64,000 nt of DNA from Fermentimonas sp. (GTDB lineage Bacteria; Bacteroidota; Bacteroidia; Bacteroidales; Dysgonomonadaceae). Both the position numbers and the translations under genes were made by a program. Under the pieces are notes generated by a model, which saw only the letters and a program-made list of their open reading frames with translations, made no database searches and was not told where the DNA came from. Location: assembly GCA_028709385.1 (NCBI GenBank), contig JAQVXD010000004.1, positions 47,772-111,771 of the forward strand, written 5' to 3'. Of this stretch, positions 18,955-26,868 are shown one piece after another (within the stretch, counting starts at the first letter, position 1; every line of letters begins with the position of its first letter).

Positions 18955-19468
18955 GATCTCTTACTATCCCCTCTTTATCTCTCTTGTCCATACTCAGCAG
19001 TATTCCGCTACGGGTAATGTAACCCTTATGTCTCGCCGGATTACCGTAATAAAGCGTATAGGGCGGCACACTGGAAGTGATAACACTCCCCGCTCCCACA
19101 AAGGCATGCTCTCCAATTATCACTCCCGGAAGTATCGTCGCGTTTGCCCCTATAGAGGCTCCGTTTTTAACTATTGTCTCTTTTATGTTCTCTGCATCAT
19201 ACACCCTCGATTTTGGAATCAGTTCATTGGTAAACGTTGCATTGGGCCCTATAAAAACATTATCTTCGATTGTCACGCCATCCCACAGCTGCACCCCATT
19301 CTTGATGGTCACGTTATCGCCAACGGTAACATTGTTTTCAATAAATACATGAGCACATATATTGCAGTTGCTGCCTATCTTCGCGTCCGGAAGAACTACA
19401 CAATACTGCCATATCTGAGTATCCTCACCAATATTATTGCTTAAAACGTCGGACTTTTCGTGTATCAT
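18941..19468 (-). CDS. Left-handed beta-helix (hexapeptide) sugar N-acyltransferase, FdtC/QdtC-like
   Basis: The start ATG at 19466-19468 gives 175 residues starting [10 protein letters not shown] and leaves 4 bp after the ketoisomerase gene; the frame upstream would overlap that gene by 134 bp. Regular hexapeptide repeats ([27 protein letters not shown]) build the left-handed beta helix. [22 protein letters not shown] and [12 protein letters not shown] close it. These enzymes acetylate the 3-amino group of dTDP-3-amino-3,6-dideoxyhexoses. Its place between ketoisomerase and aminotransferase fits that pathway. Confidence 0.9.
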   Translation of the reverse strand: MIHEKSDVLSNNIGEDTQIWQYCVVLPDAKIGSNCNICAHVFIENNVTVGDNVTIKNGVQLWDGVTIEDNVFIGPNATFTNELIPKSRVYDAENIKETIVKNGASIGANATILPGVIIGEHAFVGAGSVITSSVPPYTLYYGNPARHKGYITRSGILLSMDKRDKEGIVRDLETE

Positions 19469-19472
19469 AATT

Positions 19473-19889
19473 CTACCGTTGTTTGTACCTTTTAAACTCA
19501 TCATAATCTCTGATATAATCTTCGGCAGAATAGGCAGTCGATGCAAGTACCAGGCATACCGATCCCGATGAAAAATTATCCAGTTCACGCCATATCCCCG
19601 GCACAATCAGCAGTCCCCGGTAGGGACGGTTAATGGTGAATGTTCTCCTTTGTTCACCATCATCCAGGATAACGTCAAAACTGCCGCTTGCAGCCACTAT
19701 AAACTGCTGCAGCTCCTTGTGGGCATGTCCTCCCCTTGACTCGCCCCCAGGCACATCATAGAGGTAATAAACCCGTTTTACATCAAACGGGATAGTCTTA
19801 CCGTTTTCAACCACACTGATGTTTCCCTTTTCATTGTGATGCTTGTCTATTTCAAGCATTGAGCAGTCATATATATTTGTTTTTTTCAT
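19473..19889 (-). CDS. dTDP-6-deoxyhexose 3,4-ketoisomerase, FdtA/WxcM-like (copy 1)
   Basis: A 138-residue cupin of the FdtA type. YDVPGGESRGGHAHKELQQ holds the His-x-His active-site pair, followed by FIVAASGSFDVILDDG and LIVPGIWREL, all landmarks of the family. It converts dTDP-4-keto-6-deoxyglucose to the 3-keto isomer for the DegT aminotransferase encoded nearby. dTDP-4-keto-6-deoxyglucose synthesis (RmlA/RmlB) must be encoded elsewhere. It sits 11 bp after a second, related gene. Confidence 0.92.
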   Translation of the reverse strand: MKKTNIYDCSMLEIDKHHNEKGNISVVENGKTIPFDVKRVYYLYDVPGGESRGGHAHKELQQFIVAASGSFDVILDDGEQRRTFTINRPYRGLLIVPGIWRELDNFSSGSVCLVLASTAYSAEDYIRDYDEFKRYKQR

Positions 19890-19900
19890 TAAGTTTAGTT

Positions 19901-20344
19901 TTAGTATAAAACCGGCTTAGTGCTTTTCAGGGTACTTAATTCTCTGAAAGCCTGGTAATCGTATATATAATCATTCGGGTCGAAAGGGATCGATGCCAGT
20001 ATCAGTGCAAGCGAATTGGTTGAAAAATTCTCCATTTGCCGCCATATCCCTTTAGGCACGTACAAACCGTAATAAGAGCGGTTCAGCGAATAAACCTTCC
20101 GCTCGTCTCCACTGTCCAGTATAACATCAAAACTCCCCGAGAGAGCCACAATGAACTCCTCGTTATGCCTGTATGCATGTCCGCCGCGACACTCTCCGCC
20201 CGGGACATCATAAATCCAGTAAGTTCTTTTGATTTTAAAGGGGATGTTACTGAACTCTTCCACTACCGAAAGGTTTCCCCTGCGGTCATAATTTTTGGAA
20301 AGCTGAATAATATTCGCTCCATTGAGTTTCATCTTTTCACTCAT
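19901..20344 (-). CDS. FdtA/WxcM-like cupin (copy 2) with altered active-site histidine
   Basis: 147 residues from the ATG at 20342-20344 (a further ATG lies 12 bp in). It is clearly related to its downstream neighbour: RGNLSVVEE, YDVPGGECRGGHAYRHNEE, FIVALSGSFDVILDSG and YVPKGIWRQMEN align along the length. The key difference is HAY where copy 1 has HAH, so the second histidine of the active pair is a tyrosine. The enzyme may have different stereochemistry, act on a different sugar, or be inactive and act as a partner. It is the first sugar gene after wzc. Confidence 0.88.
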   Translation of the reverse strand: MSEKMKLNGANIIQLSKNYDRRGNLSVVEEFSNIPFKIKRTYWIYDVPGGECRGGHAYRHNEEFIVALSGSFDVILDSGDERKVYSLNRSYYGLYVPKGIWRQMENFSTNSLALILASIPFDPNDYIYDYQAFRELSTLKSTKPVLY

Positions 20345-20429
20345 TATTAAGTTGTTAAACAATATGTAATACACAGGAAGAAGACCTTAATTTTTAAGCT
20401 GTGACGTCAGGACTCTCCTGTCTCATTAA

Positions 20430-22832
20430 TTAAGCGTAACCGTAACCGTAACTATATTTTTTTCCCAATCCATACCGGTAATCCATTCCGTTTATATCTA
20501 CCGAATTGAGTATTAAATACATTTTCTTTAGCCGATTTTCATGAAAATGCCTGTCTGCATCTTCAATAAATTTTTTTGGTGTGTACCCCGAACGGGTCAC
20601 GTAGAGATTCACGTCAGCCAGGCGATTAAGTAAAAAGCCGTCAGATACCATCCCCAGCGGAGGAGTATCAATAAATATATAATCAAACTCATCCCTCAGC
20701 TCTTTTATCAATTCATCAAGAGCGGGCTTTGCCAGCAACTCGTTAGGGTTTGGAGGTATAACCCCTGCTATGATAACTGAGAGATTAGGATGAATACCCG
20801 ATGGCTTCACGAGTTCACTCCTGTCAAGAGCCCCCGACAGGTAAAGTGTAATTCCGTTTCTGTCTTCAAGTCCCAGCTCTTTAGCCATCTTGGGTTTCCT
20901 GATATCCAGTTCAACCACAATCACCTTTTTATCCAGGAATGCCAGGCTTAATGCCAGGTTCAGGGAAATAAAAGACTTACCCTCTCCGCTGATACTGGAG
21001 AGCATGTTAATTACTTTATTTTCTTTTCCGTTAATCACAAACAGCAGATTGGCACGCAAAAGGCGTATCATTTCGTTAAAACTGTCACTGCTGTTCTCTT
21101 TCACGGCAACCCAGTGGGTTTGTTCATTTATCGGAATTTCTCCCAACATCGGAATTGAAGTGATCTCTTCCAGATCTTCCCGTGTATCGATCTGATACCG
21201 GAGAATATCTCTTGTTTTAATTCCTGCTATGGGCAAAATCATACCCAAAAACATTGCTGCAAGCAATATCATCATCTTATTCGGCCACACCATTCCCATC
21301 ACCTGAATATTGTCGATGATCGTGGAGCTGGGCTCTACCGTGGTCATATTCATATACCGCTCCTCTTTCTTTTGTAATAGGTAGAGAAACAGCTCCTCCT
21401 TAATATTCTGCTGCCTCTTCAGATCAGAGAAAACCCGCTCTTGCCCGGGTATTGCCCTGACCAGGGCGTTATTACGTGAATACTCCGTATTGATGTCGCG
21501 CAGCTGAATTTCCAGGTTGTTTTTCTCGTTGCGCAGACCGGAAACCACAGAGTTGAAGGTGGCCTGGAGCTGACTGTTGAGGTTAATCATCGACTGGTTA
21601 CTGCTTGATGCAATGCCTACAAGTCTGTTCCTTTCCAGTACCAGATTATTGTACCTGTTTATCTGATCGTTCAGAACCGGACTGTGTATTCCGGAGTTAG
21701 CCGGGATAAGCTGGTGCTCGTCGGTCTGTTCCACGAAACTCAATACGTCAGATACGATTCGGTACTGCGACTCCACATCCATTCGTCTTTGACTGATACT
21801 CGCCAACTGAGCGTTGTAAAGATCTGCCTGCGACGCGATATCGGTTAATCCCCGCGACTGCCTGTAATTTTGTGTCTGGTCTTCCACCTGCGACAGCTCA
21901 CTGCTCAGATTGGCCAGGTGAGTCTCAATCAGCTGGGATGTTTCATTTGCCAGCTTCTGCTGATTTTTTATTCCCTCTTCATTATAGGCATTAATATACT
22001 CCCTCAGGAAATCTTTTCCCAGTCCGGTATTATAAGTGACCAGAGTAACATTTGCCACTGAAGAGGTTTTTGATGTCAGTTCAATCTCTAAATTACCCAA
22101 GTATTGATTGGCTGCACTTTGAGGATGACTGATCGTAACATGAATTTTCATATTCTCCTGCGGGAATGATTTTCCTTTCCTGATCATCAGAACCCCGAAA
22201 GGCAAACGAAGCATGCGGTCTTCATAGGGCACCGTCTCGTGAAACTTTTCTTTTTCATACTTACCCGAAAAAGTGAGTTCCCCGCTCTGATCTATAAACA
22301 TGTCGAAACTGATCGGCTTCGCGATACTGTTCAGGTTGTTTTCGGTAAGTGATAACACCACGGGAAGTTCATCACCGTAAAGAACAGCGCTCTTCCGATG
22401 AGGCAGACGGGAAAGAAACTCATTACTTCCCTTTGTTTCAATGGGTAAAAACGGTTTCATTTCGGTATAATTGACAAACAATCCCAGTTCCCGCACCACA
22501 TTCTCCACTATCAGCGATTTCTTAAGAATCTCCACCTCGTTATCCACGTTATTTCTCCTGGTAACAACTCCCATCTCCTTAAACACGTTGAGCTCGGTGC
22601 CACCCCCTCCCCGCTGGTCATCTTTGAAAACGATAGAAGTTGCAACTTCATACTTTGGCAGCGAGAAGTAGATATAAGCCACAGCTATAACAAGGCAAAA
22701 AATAAGAGACAGTACAAACCACTTCCAATAGGAGAGGTATTTTAAAAGTATCCCCATCACATCTATCGGTTTTTCTGCCAGCAGGGTGAACTCTTCTTCT
22801 ACATTTATACCGGAAAACTTGTTCTTAGTCAT
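20430..22832 (-). CDS. wzc: Wzc-like polysaccharide co-polymerase / BY-kinase
   Basis: 800 residues. Membrane segments at about 36-57 and 519-538 flank a long periplasmic coiled region. The cytosolic kinase domain has Walker A SGEGKS (615-620), Walker A' ELDIRKPK (641-648) and Walker B FIDTPP (720-725). The tail ends in a tyrosine cluster (six Tyr in the last 17 residues), the target of autophosphorylation that sets chain length and export in Wza-Wzy systems. Membrane and kinase parts are fused as in Proteobacteria. It follows the Wza-like gene by 26 bp. Confidence 0.95.
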   Translation of the reverse strand: MTKNKFSGINVEEEFTLLAEKPIDVMGILLKYLSYWKWFVLSLIFCLVIAVAYIYFSLPKYEVATSIVFKDDQRGGGGTELNVFKEMGVVTRRNNVDNEVEILKKSLIVENVVRELGLFVNYTEMKPFLPIETKGSNEFLSRLPHRKSAVLYGDELPVVLSLTENNLNSIAKPISFDMFIDQSGELTFSGKYEKEKFHETVPYEDRMLRLPFGVLMIRKGKSFPQENMKIHVTISHPQSAANQYLGNLEIELTSKTSSVANVTLVTYNTGLGKDFLREYINAYNEEGIKNQQKLANETSQLIETHLANLSSELSQVEDQTQNYRQSRGLTDIASQADLYNAQLASISQRRMDVESQYRIVSDVLSFVEQTDEHQLIPANSGIHSPVLNDQINRYNNLVLERNRLVGIASSSNQSMINLNSQLQATFNSVVSGLRNEKNNLEIQLRDINTEYSRNNALVRAIPGQERVFSDLKRQQNIKEELFLYLLQKKEERYMNMTTVEPSSTIIDNIQVMGMVWPNKMMILLAAMFLGMILPIAGIKTRDILRYQIDTREDLEEITSIPMLGEIPINEQTHWVAVKENSSDSFNEMIRLLRANLLFVINGKENKVINMLSSISGEGKSFISLNLALSLAFLDKKVIVVELDIRKPKMAKELGLEDRNGITLYLSGALDRSELVKPSGIHPNLSVIIAGVIPPNPNELLAKPALDELIKELRDEFDYIFIDTPPLGMVSDGFLLNRLADVNLYVTRSGYTPKKFIEDADRHFHENRLKKMYLILNSVDINGMDYRYGLGKKYSYGYGYA

Positions 22833-22858
22833 TTTGAAGTAATTTTAATATACGCTAA

Positions 22859-23650
22859 TCAACGTGTTAATCCAAAAATGGTGATTGCCATGGTAGCCAG
22901 CGAAATCAGTACCGATACGGTAGTTATCCGATAGCTTTCGGCTGCTCCGTATTTTGATGAATTTGCCCGTGACACGTTGGGTTCAACGTAAACTACATCA
23001 TTCTGTTCCAGAAAAAAACCGGGGGAATTAAACACGTTTTTATCATTAAAATTCAACGTGTAAACTACTCTCTCACCATCTGCATCTTCGCGTATAACTT
23101 TCACGTTATCACGCCGGCCGTAAATTGTCATATCACCCGCCAGCGCCAATCCTTCAAGAACCGTCATCCTGCCGTTTTCAGTCTGAAACTGCCCCGGTCT
23201 GTGCACTTCACCAATCATGTTCACCGAATAGTTCATAATTCTTGCTGTTATTATCGGCATCTCTTCCGTGAAATACGGTCTCAGTCGATCTTCAATTAAT
23301 TTCTCCAGTTCTTTCGTAGTCAAACCTTTAACCTGTAATAACCCAAGCGAAGGAAAATTTATATTTCCCTCCTCGTCAACCAGGTAGTTTTGTAAAGTAG
23401 GCTGACTCTGGAGATAACCGATTTGGGTACCCGGCTGAGGTGTAATAAGGTTATATCTGCGCGAAGCATCGGGCTCACTGCTGACCACGGTGACAGAAAG
23501 GAGATCCTTGGGTTTGATTCGGGCACTGTATTCAGCTTGACTTAAAGTACTAACAGGTTCCCCAACTTGTTGAAAATAGGCAACATCCCTGGCCGGCGTA
23601 CATGAAACGGCCACTATTGCTAAAAAAAGCAAATAAACATTTATTTTCAT
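22859..23650 (-). CDS. wza: Wza-like polysaccharide export lipoprotein
   Basis: 263 residues with a lipoprotein signal ending AIVAVSC (Cys17). The Poly_export domain begins IKPKDLLSVTVVSSEP, and SLQ/SLBB-like segments follow, including NYSVNMIGEVHRPGQF and TVLEGLALAGDMTIYG. A hydrophobic C-terminal segment (about 240-262) would cross the outer membrane or lie in it, as in Bacteroidetes homologues. It forms the export channel with the Wzc-like protein. It is the first gene of the operon, with the promoter region upstream. There is no UpxY/UpxZ pair ahead of it, unlike Bacteroides capsule loci. Confidence 0.94.
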   Translation of the reverse strand: MKINVYLLFLAIVAVSCTPARDVAYFQQVGEPVSTLSQAEYSARIKPKDLLSVTVVSSEPDASRRYNLITPQPGTQIGYLQSQPTLQNYLVDEEGNINFPSLGLLQVKGLTTKELEKLIEDRLRPYFTEEMPIITARIMNYSVNMIGEVHRPGQFQTENGRMTVLEGLALAGDMTIYGRRDNVKVIREDADGERVVYTLNFNDKNVFNSPGFFLEQNDVVYVEPNVSRANSSKYGAAESYRITTVSVLISLATMAITIFGLTR

Positions 23651-23789
23651 TGTTAAACATATTTTTACGCACAGTTGAACTTACCCTACATCACATATCT
23701 CAAAAGAGACAAAACGATGTTAATTTTTAAATATGACACCTTAATATTTTAATTTATAGCGAAATTGGATCGCTAAACCTCTTACAATC

Positions 23790-23806
23790 TTAACTAACTT
23801 AGTTAA
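23790..23806. promoter_or_regulatory. 17-bp palindrome at the predicted operon start site
   Basis: TTAACTAACTTAGTTAA is a perfect inverted repeat with 8-bp arms and a single central base. It lies directly after the putative -7 box, over the expected transcription start of the polysaccharide operon, which is where a repressor operator would sit. The match to any known regulator is not known. Confidence 0.45.
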
Positions 23807-23812
23807 GTGCTG

Positions 23813-23820
23813 CAAATATA
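23813..23820 (-). promoter_or_regulatory. Putative -7 box of the polysaccharide operon
   Basis: Read on the minus strand the bases are TATATTTG, matching the Bacteroidota -7 consensus TAnnTTTG. No TTTG is seen at the usual -33 distance, so activation may be needed. The predicted start near 23806 gives a leader of about 155 nt before wza. Confidence 0.45.
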
Positions 23821-24044
23821 AATTGCGGATGCCATTTTTCCGTCATGTTTTTCCTTACATAATATTACACTTTCAACGGGCTTACTTCGAAAACTTACTT
23901 CGAAACTGGATTTGAGCAAACCTCATGTTTAAAATCATTCTAAATAGTAACTACAAAAAAGTTAAGACCGTTTAATTCTCTTTAATTTGCTCAAAACGAA
24001 AGCTATTTAACTGTATATTAAAAGGATATTTAAAATAAAAATTA

Positions 24045-24052
24045 TACTTTTG
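24045..24052 (+). promoter_or_regulatory. Putative -7 box for the beta-helix gene
   Basis: TACTTTTG matches TAnnTTTG on the plus strand. It would give a leader of about 245 nt that contains the 13-bp repeat array. No clear -33 TTTG accompanies it. Confidence 0.35.
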
Positions 24053-24137
24053 CATCATCAATCAACAACAAACAAGCAGACTGAATTATTTTTCGTGGAG
24101 AAAACGACCTTTCGGAAAATCAAAAACACTCCCTTTA

Positions 24138-24202
24138 ATAATGGTATTTCATAATGATAATTCATAATGATAATTCATAATGATAATTCATAATGATAAT
24201 TC
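24138..24202. repeat. Five 13-bp tandem repeats (minisatellite)
   Basis: Four perfect copies of ATAATGATAATTC (24151-24202) follow one diverged copy ATAATGGTATTTC (24138-24150). The array ends 104 bp before the start codon of the beta-helix gene and lies downstream of its putative promoter. Perfect copies point to recent slippage, so copy number could vary between strains. Confidence 0.9.
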
Positions 24203-24306
24203 AAAAAGCTTTTCAAATTTCCTACAAAAAGTTTTAAGCATGCAAAACTCCACCGTAAGGAATAAAATGTTGGTTTTAGAATTATTTTTATTTAAAGAAA
24301 AATGTA

Positions 24307-25626
24307 ATGAAACGAAACAACTACACTATCATCGTTGTGTTATTATTAATTTGCTTCCCTTTTTTCATGTCTTACGGGCAGGGGGCAAGATACACCGGAG
24401 AATACACTAAATCTCCCGTTATTTCTCATTATCGCAAAAGCAATTTCGTGATCGAGGGATTAGAAATATCCAGCACCAACACCCAGAGTGCCATAACCCT
24501 GGACGGATGCGAAAACGTAATTATAAGAAACTGTAAATTCGGCCCTATGCCGCTTACCAGGGCAATCTATTTAAACAATTGCAAGAATATTACCATCATC
24601 GACTGTACATTCGAAAACGTTCAGTCCGGTATCAGGGTAAGCACATCACAGGGGATAAAGTTTGAAAACAACGATGTGACCAATATCGTCGGTAAGCTGA
24701 AAGGTTCAAATAGCCTTGGACAGATGGCACAATACATTAATGTATCCGGAGCCGGCAACAGCATCAGCTACAACGTGGTTGAAAACTTTCCGGGTGAAAG
24801 CGACACCGAAGACATTATTAATTTATACAACTCAAACGGAACAGCTCAAAGTCCCATTATCGTCAAAGGTAACTGGATCAGAGGCGGCGGTCCTTCAGCC
24901 TCCGGAGGCGGAATCAACCTTGGTGACGGTTACGGATCCTATCAGATTGCCGAAGATAATATTGTTGTTGATCCGGGACAGTATGGTATCGGTCTCGCCG
25001 GGGGACATGATATAATTCTCAGAAACAACAAAATATACGGGAAAAGCCAACCTTTTACCAATGTAGGTCTTGGTGCATGTAACTGGTATGATACAAAGGG
25101 ACAGTCCTATAATATCACCGTTGAAAATAATGTCATAAACTTCAGAAACAAAGAAGGAATGGTAAATTCATGGTGGTTTTACAAAAATGTGGAACCGATT
25201 GCAGGAAAGGAAACTAACAGATACGATCCCTACCTGACAGCTAACATACTTCCTGAACAAATCATCGGCAGAGCACGTGCAGGCATGCCCGGCGAAGGAT
25301 CCACCCCACTGCCCGGTGAAGTAGAGCCAAAGGATGAAGAACCGAAAGATGAAGAACCGACAAATCCTGAATTCAATTTGCCGGATATCAACAATCATCC
25401 TTCAATAACTATCTATTTAGACCAGTTTAATCGCGCCTGTATAAACATCAGCGGAAGGCTGACCTCACCAACTGTCCTGATTGCAGACAGCCGTGGTAAC
25501 CTCATTTTCCAGAATAAGCTCACTCGTTTTCATACCGTGCTGCCAAACGATTCGGTACCGGGTAGTTACTATGTATATGTAAAAAACGGAAGCTACGAAC
25601 ATTTGAAAATGCTTACTATCAATTAA
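24307..25626 (+). CDS. Secreted right-handed parallel beta-helix protein
   Basis: 439 residues with a signal peptide (about 1-25, ending SYGQG). Residues 40-290 show repeating short strands such as NVIIRNCKF, NITIIDCTF, GIKFENNDV and DIILRNNKI. This is the ladder of a pectate-lyase-like beta helix (NosD/PbH1 type). An acidic Pro-rich linker with KDEEP repeats (about 343-352) leads to a C-terminal beta domain of about 75 residues. That domain resembles a type IX secretion sorting domain but lacks the usual terminal lysine run. Such folds act as polysaccharide lyases, epimerases or binding proteins. Its place beside an EPS operon suggests action on that polymer; no catalytic residues could be assigned. 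Confidence 0.75.
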   Translation: MKRNNYTIIVVLLLICFPFFMSYGQGARYTGEYTKSPVISHYRKSNFVIEGLEISSTNTQSAITLDGCENVIIRNCKFGPMPLTRAIYLNNCKNITIIDCTFENVQSGIRVSTSQGIKFENNDVTNIVGKLKGSNSLGQMAQYINVSGAGNSISYNVVENFPGESDTEDIINLYNSNGTAQSPIIVKGNWIRGGGPSASGGGINLGDGYGSYQIAEDNIVVDPGQYGIGLAGGHDIILRNNKIYGKSQPFTNVGLGACNWYDTKGQSYNITVENNVINFRNKEGMVNSWWFYKNVEPIAGKETNRYDPYLTANILPEQIIGRARAGMPGEGSTPLPGEVEPKDEEPKDEEPTNPEFNLPDINNHPSITIYLDQFNRACINISGRLTSPTVLIADSRGNLIFQNKLTRFHTVLPNDSVPGSYYVYVKNGSYEHLKMLTIN

Positions 25627-25701
25627 GATATTCACAAAGTTATTTCAAGACACAATCAACTGTTAAAAAAAACAAACTGAATTTTATAACACTACACTGT
25701 T

Positions 25702-25731
25702 CTACACTAAAAAATACTACACTAAAAAATG
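25702..25731. repeat. 15-bp direct repeat covering a start codon
   Basis: CTACACTAAAAAATA (25702-25716) is followed at once by CTACACTAAAAAATG (25717-25731). The second copy ends in the ATG of the lipoprotein gene. It may be a slippage product in the leader. No regulator is implied. Confidence 0.6.
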
Positions 25732-26184
25732 AAAATAAAATTATTTTTACTGGGCTTAGCAGCTCTCGGTATATTCGCATCATGCGAGCGTAATATTGAA
25801 AGCGGAGAGTTATCCGATATCTCCGCCGCAGCGGTCGATGTCAACGGCCAGTGGGAAGTAACAGCCCACAACGATTCAACAGCTATATTTGGTCCCTTTA
25901 CGGTGCTTACAACAAGCAACCCTGAGGCCAAAAACGATTCGATCACCATCAACGATTCGGAAGGCATGTTCTGGCAATTCCAGGTTAAAGCTGCCGTAAA
26001 TGAAAAAATCGGAACATTTGAAACCAAACTTTCCGACTGTGAACTTTGTGAAGAGGGCGTGGGTATAAAAATTGCGAACGGGAGAATAATTAATTCAGAC
26101 AGTATCTACTTCGAGATACAGTTTGAGGACGATGTAACTCCCTTCGGAAATACTTACCGCCTGAAAGGACACCGGGTTAAGTAA
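25729..26184 (+). CDS. Small lipoprotein, possible lipid-binding family
   Basis: 151 residues with a lipoprotein signal (LAALGIFASC, Cys19). The mature part is a single beta-rich domain: VDVNGQWEVTAH, ITINDSEGMFWQFQVKAAV, IGTFETKLSD, then two cysteines in DCELCEEG. The GxW strand near the start and the overall size resemble the putative lipid-binding/hydrolase family PF12888 of Bacteroidetes, a lipocalin-like fold. This is a weak match. It lies 102 bp after the beta-helix gene and may share its transcript. Confidence 0.65.
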   Translation: MKIKLFLLGLAALGIFASCERNIESGELSDISAAAVDVNGQWEVTAHNDSTAIFGPFTVLTTSNPEAKNDSITINDSEGMFWQFQVKAAVNEKIGTFETKLSDCELCEEGVGIKIANGRIINSDSIYFEIQFEDDVTPFGNTYRLKGHRVK

Positions 26185-26223
26185 GCGGATAGTTTCACAT
26201 GGACGTAATCAACGTCACAACGG

Positions 26224-26263
26224 AAGTGGCCGATTGCATTAAAGAGCATCGGTCACTTTTTTT
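26224..26263 (+). terminator. Intrinsic terminator after the lipoprotein gene
   Basis: AAGTGGCCGATTGC (26224-26237) pairs with GCATCGGTCACTT (26246-26258) apart from one G-U pair and one bulge. A run of seven T follows. The hairpin overlaps the 3' end of the opposing acyltransferase gene. Confidence 0.8.
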
Positions 26264-26868
26264 ATAAATCTTGCCGGGTTTCCTGCCCAAATTTCATTTT
26301 CAGGAATACTCTTTGTCACAACCGAACAAGCTCCGATTATTGAGTTATTACCTATACTTACCCCTTTCAGAATGGTGGAATGAGCACCGATAAATACATT
26401 ATCACCAATTATAACCGGTGCTTTACCGGAGTTTAATGCATCAGTTTTACTGTTTTTCCTGATATCCGGATATAACGAATGAAAATCTGTATCATAAATA
26501 CAAACTCCCCCTCCGATTTTCACGTAATCACCTATTATTATTTTTTGATTTGCATGCAGAGTTGCGGAACTCATCCCCACATTTTTTCCGATAATTAATT
26601 CAGCCCCGTTATCCGCAAACAGGATACAGCGTTGTACCCTCCCTATCGGATTTCCGCGCAAATTATTATTCATCGAAAAATTGTCACCTATCACACACCT
26701 GCCTCCCCTGGCAACCGATATATAAGGGATACCGTTTGTAGTGATTTTTTTATGTTCCACACCATTGCCGGCTAAAAGTATTTTACATGCAACAGAATTG
26801 AATGTGTCACTTATAAACCGTGATAAGTAACGCACCGATTTAAATATCAGCGGGAAGTATTTTTTCAT
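26239..26868 (-). CDS. Hexapeptide-repeat (left-handed beta-helix) acyltransferase
   Basis: 209 residues. An N-terminal hydrophobic or amphipathic stretch (about 1-40) is followed by hexapeptide repeats (RCVIGDNFSM, ELIIGKNVGM, KIIIGDYVKIGGG). DTDFHSLYPDIR then gives the catalytic-type histidine loop, and VIIGDNVFIGAHSTIL and WAGNPARFIKKV close the fold in the Maa/CysE/WbbJ manner. It likely O-acetylates a sugar in a glycan made with the GT4 encoded just upstream, which it overlaps by 29 bp. Confidence 0.9.
   Translation of the reverse strand: MKKYFPLIFKSVRYLSRFISDTFNSVACKILLAGNGVEHKKITTNGIPYISVARGGRCVIGDNFSMNNNLRGNPIGRVQRCILFADNGAELIIGKNVGMSSATLHANQKIIIGDYVKIGGGVCIYDTDFHSLYPDIRKNSKTDALNSGKAPVIIGDNVFIGAHSTILKGVSIGNNSIIGACSVVTKSIPENEIWAGNPARFIKKVTDAL

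Larger units (their letters stand above)
23651..24306. other. 656-bp divergent regulatory gap
   Basis: No credible gene is seen here. The gap holds promoter-like elements for both directions, a palindrome at 23790-23806, and a direct repeat CTTACTTCGAAA (23881-23892 and 23894-23905) centred on two TTCGAA sites 13 bp apart. It also holds an array of 13-bp repeats at 24138-24202. The stretch is strongly A+T-rich towards the forward gene. Confidence 0.7.

Noticed and set aside
20408..20420. Hairpin CAGGA/TCCTG before the first FdtA-like gene
   Set aside because: Only five base pairs with a 3-nt loop and no U-run, which is too weak to call.
24138..24202. CRISPR array
   Set aside because: The 13-bp units abut without spacers. 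The 23-bp units at 52971-53039 also have no spacers, and no cas gene is present.
24180..24410. Small forward gene ahead of the beta-helix gene
   Set aside because: It lies over the tandem repeats and the signal-peptide coding region in another frame, with no recognisable product.
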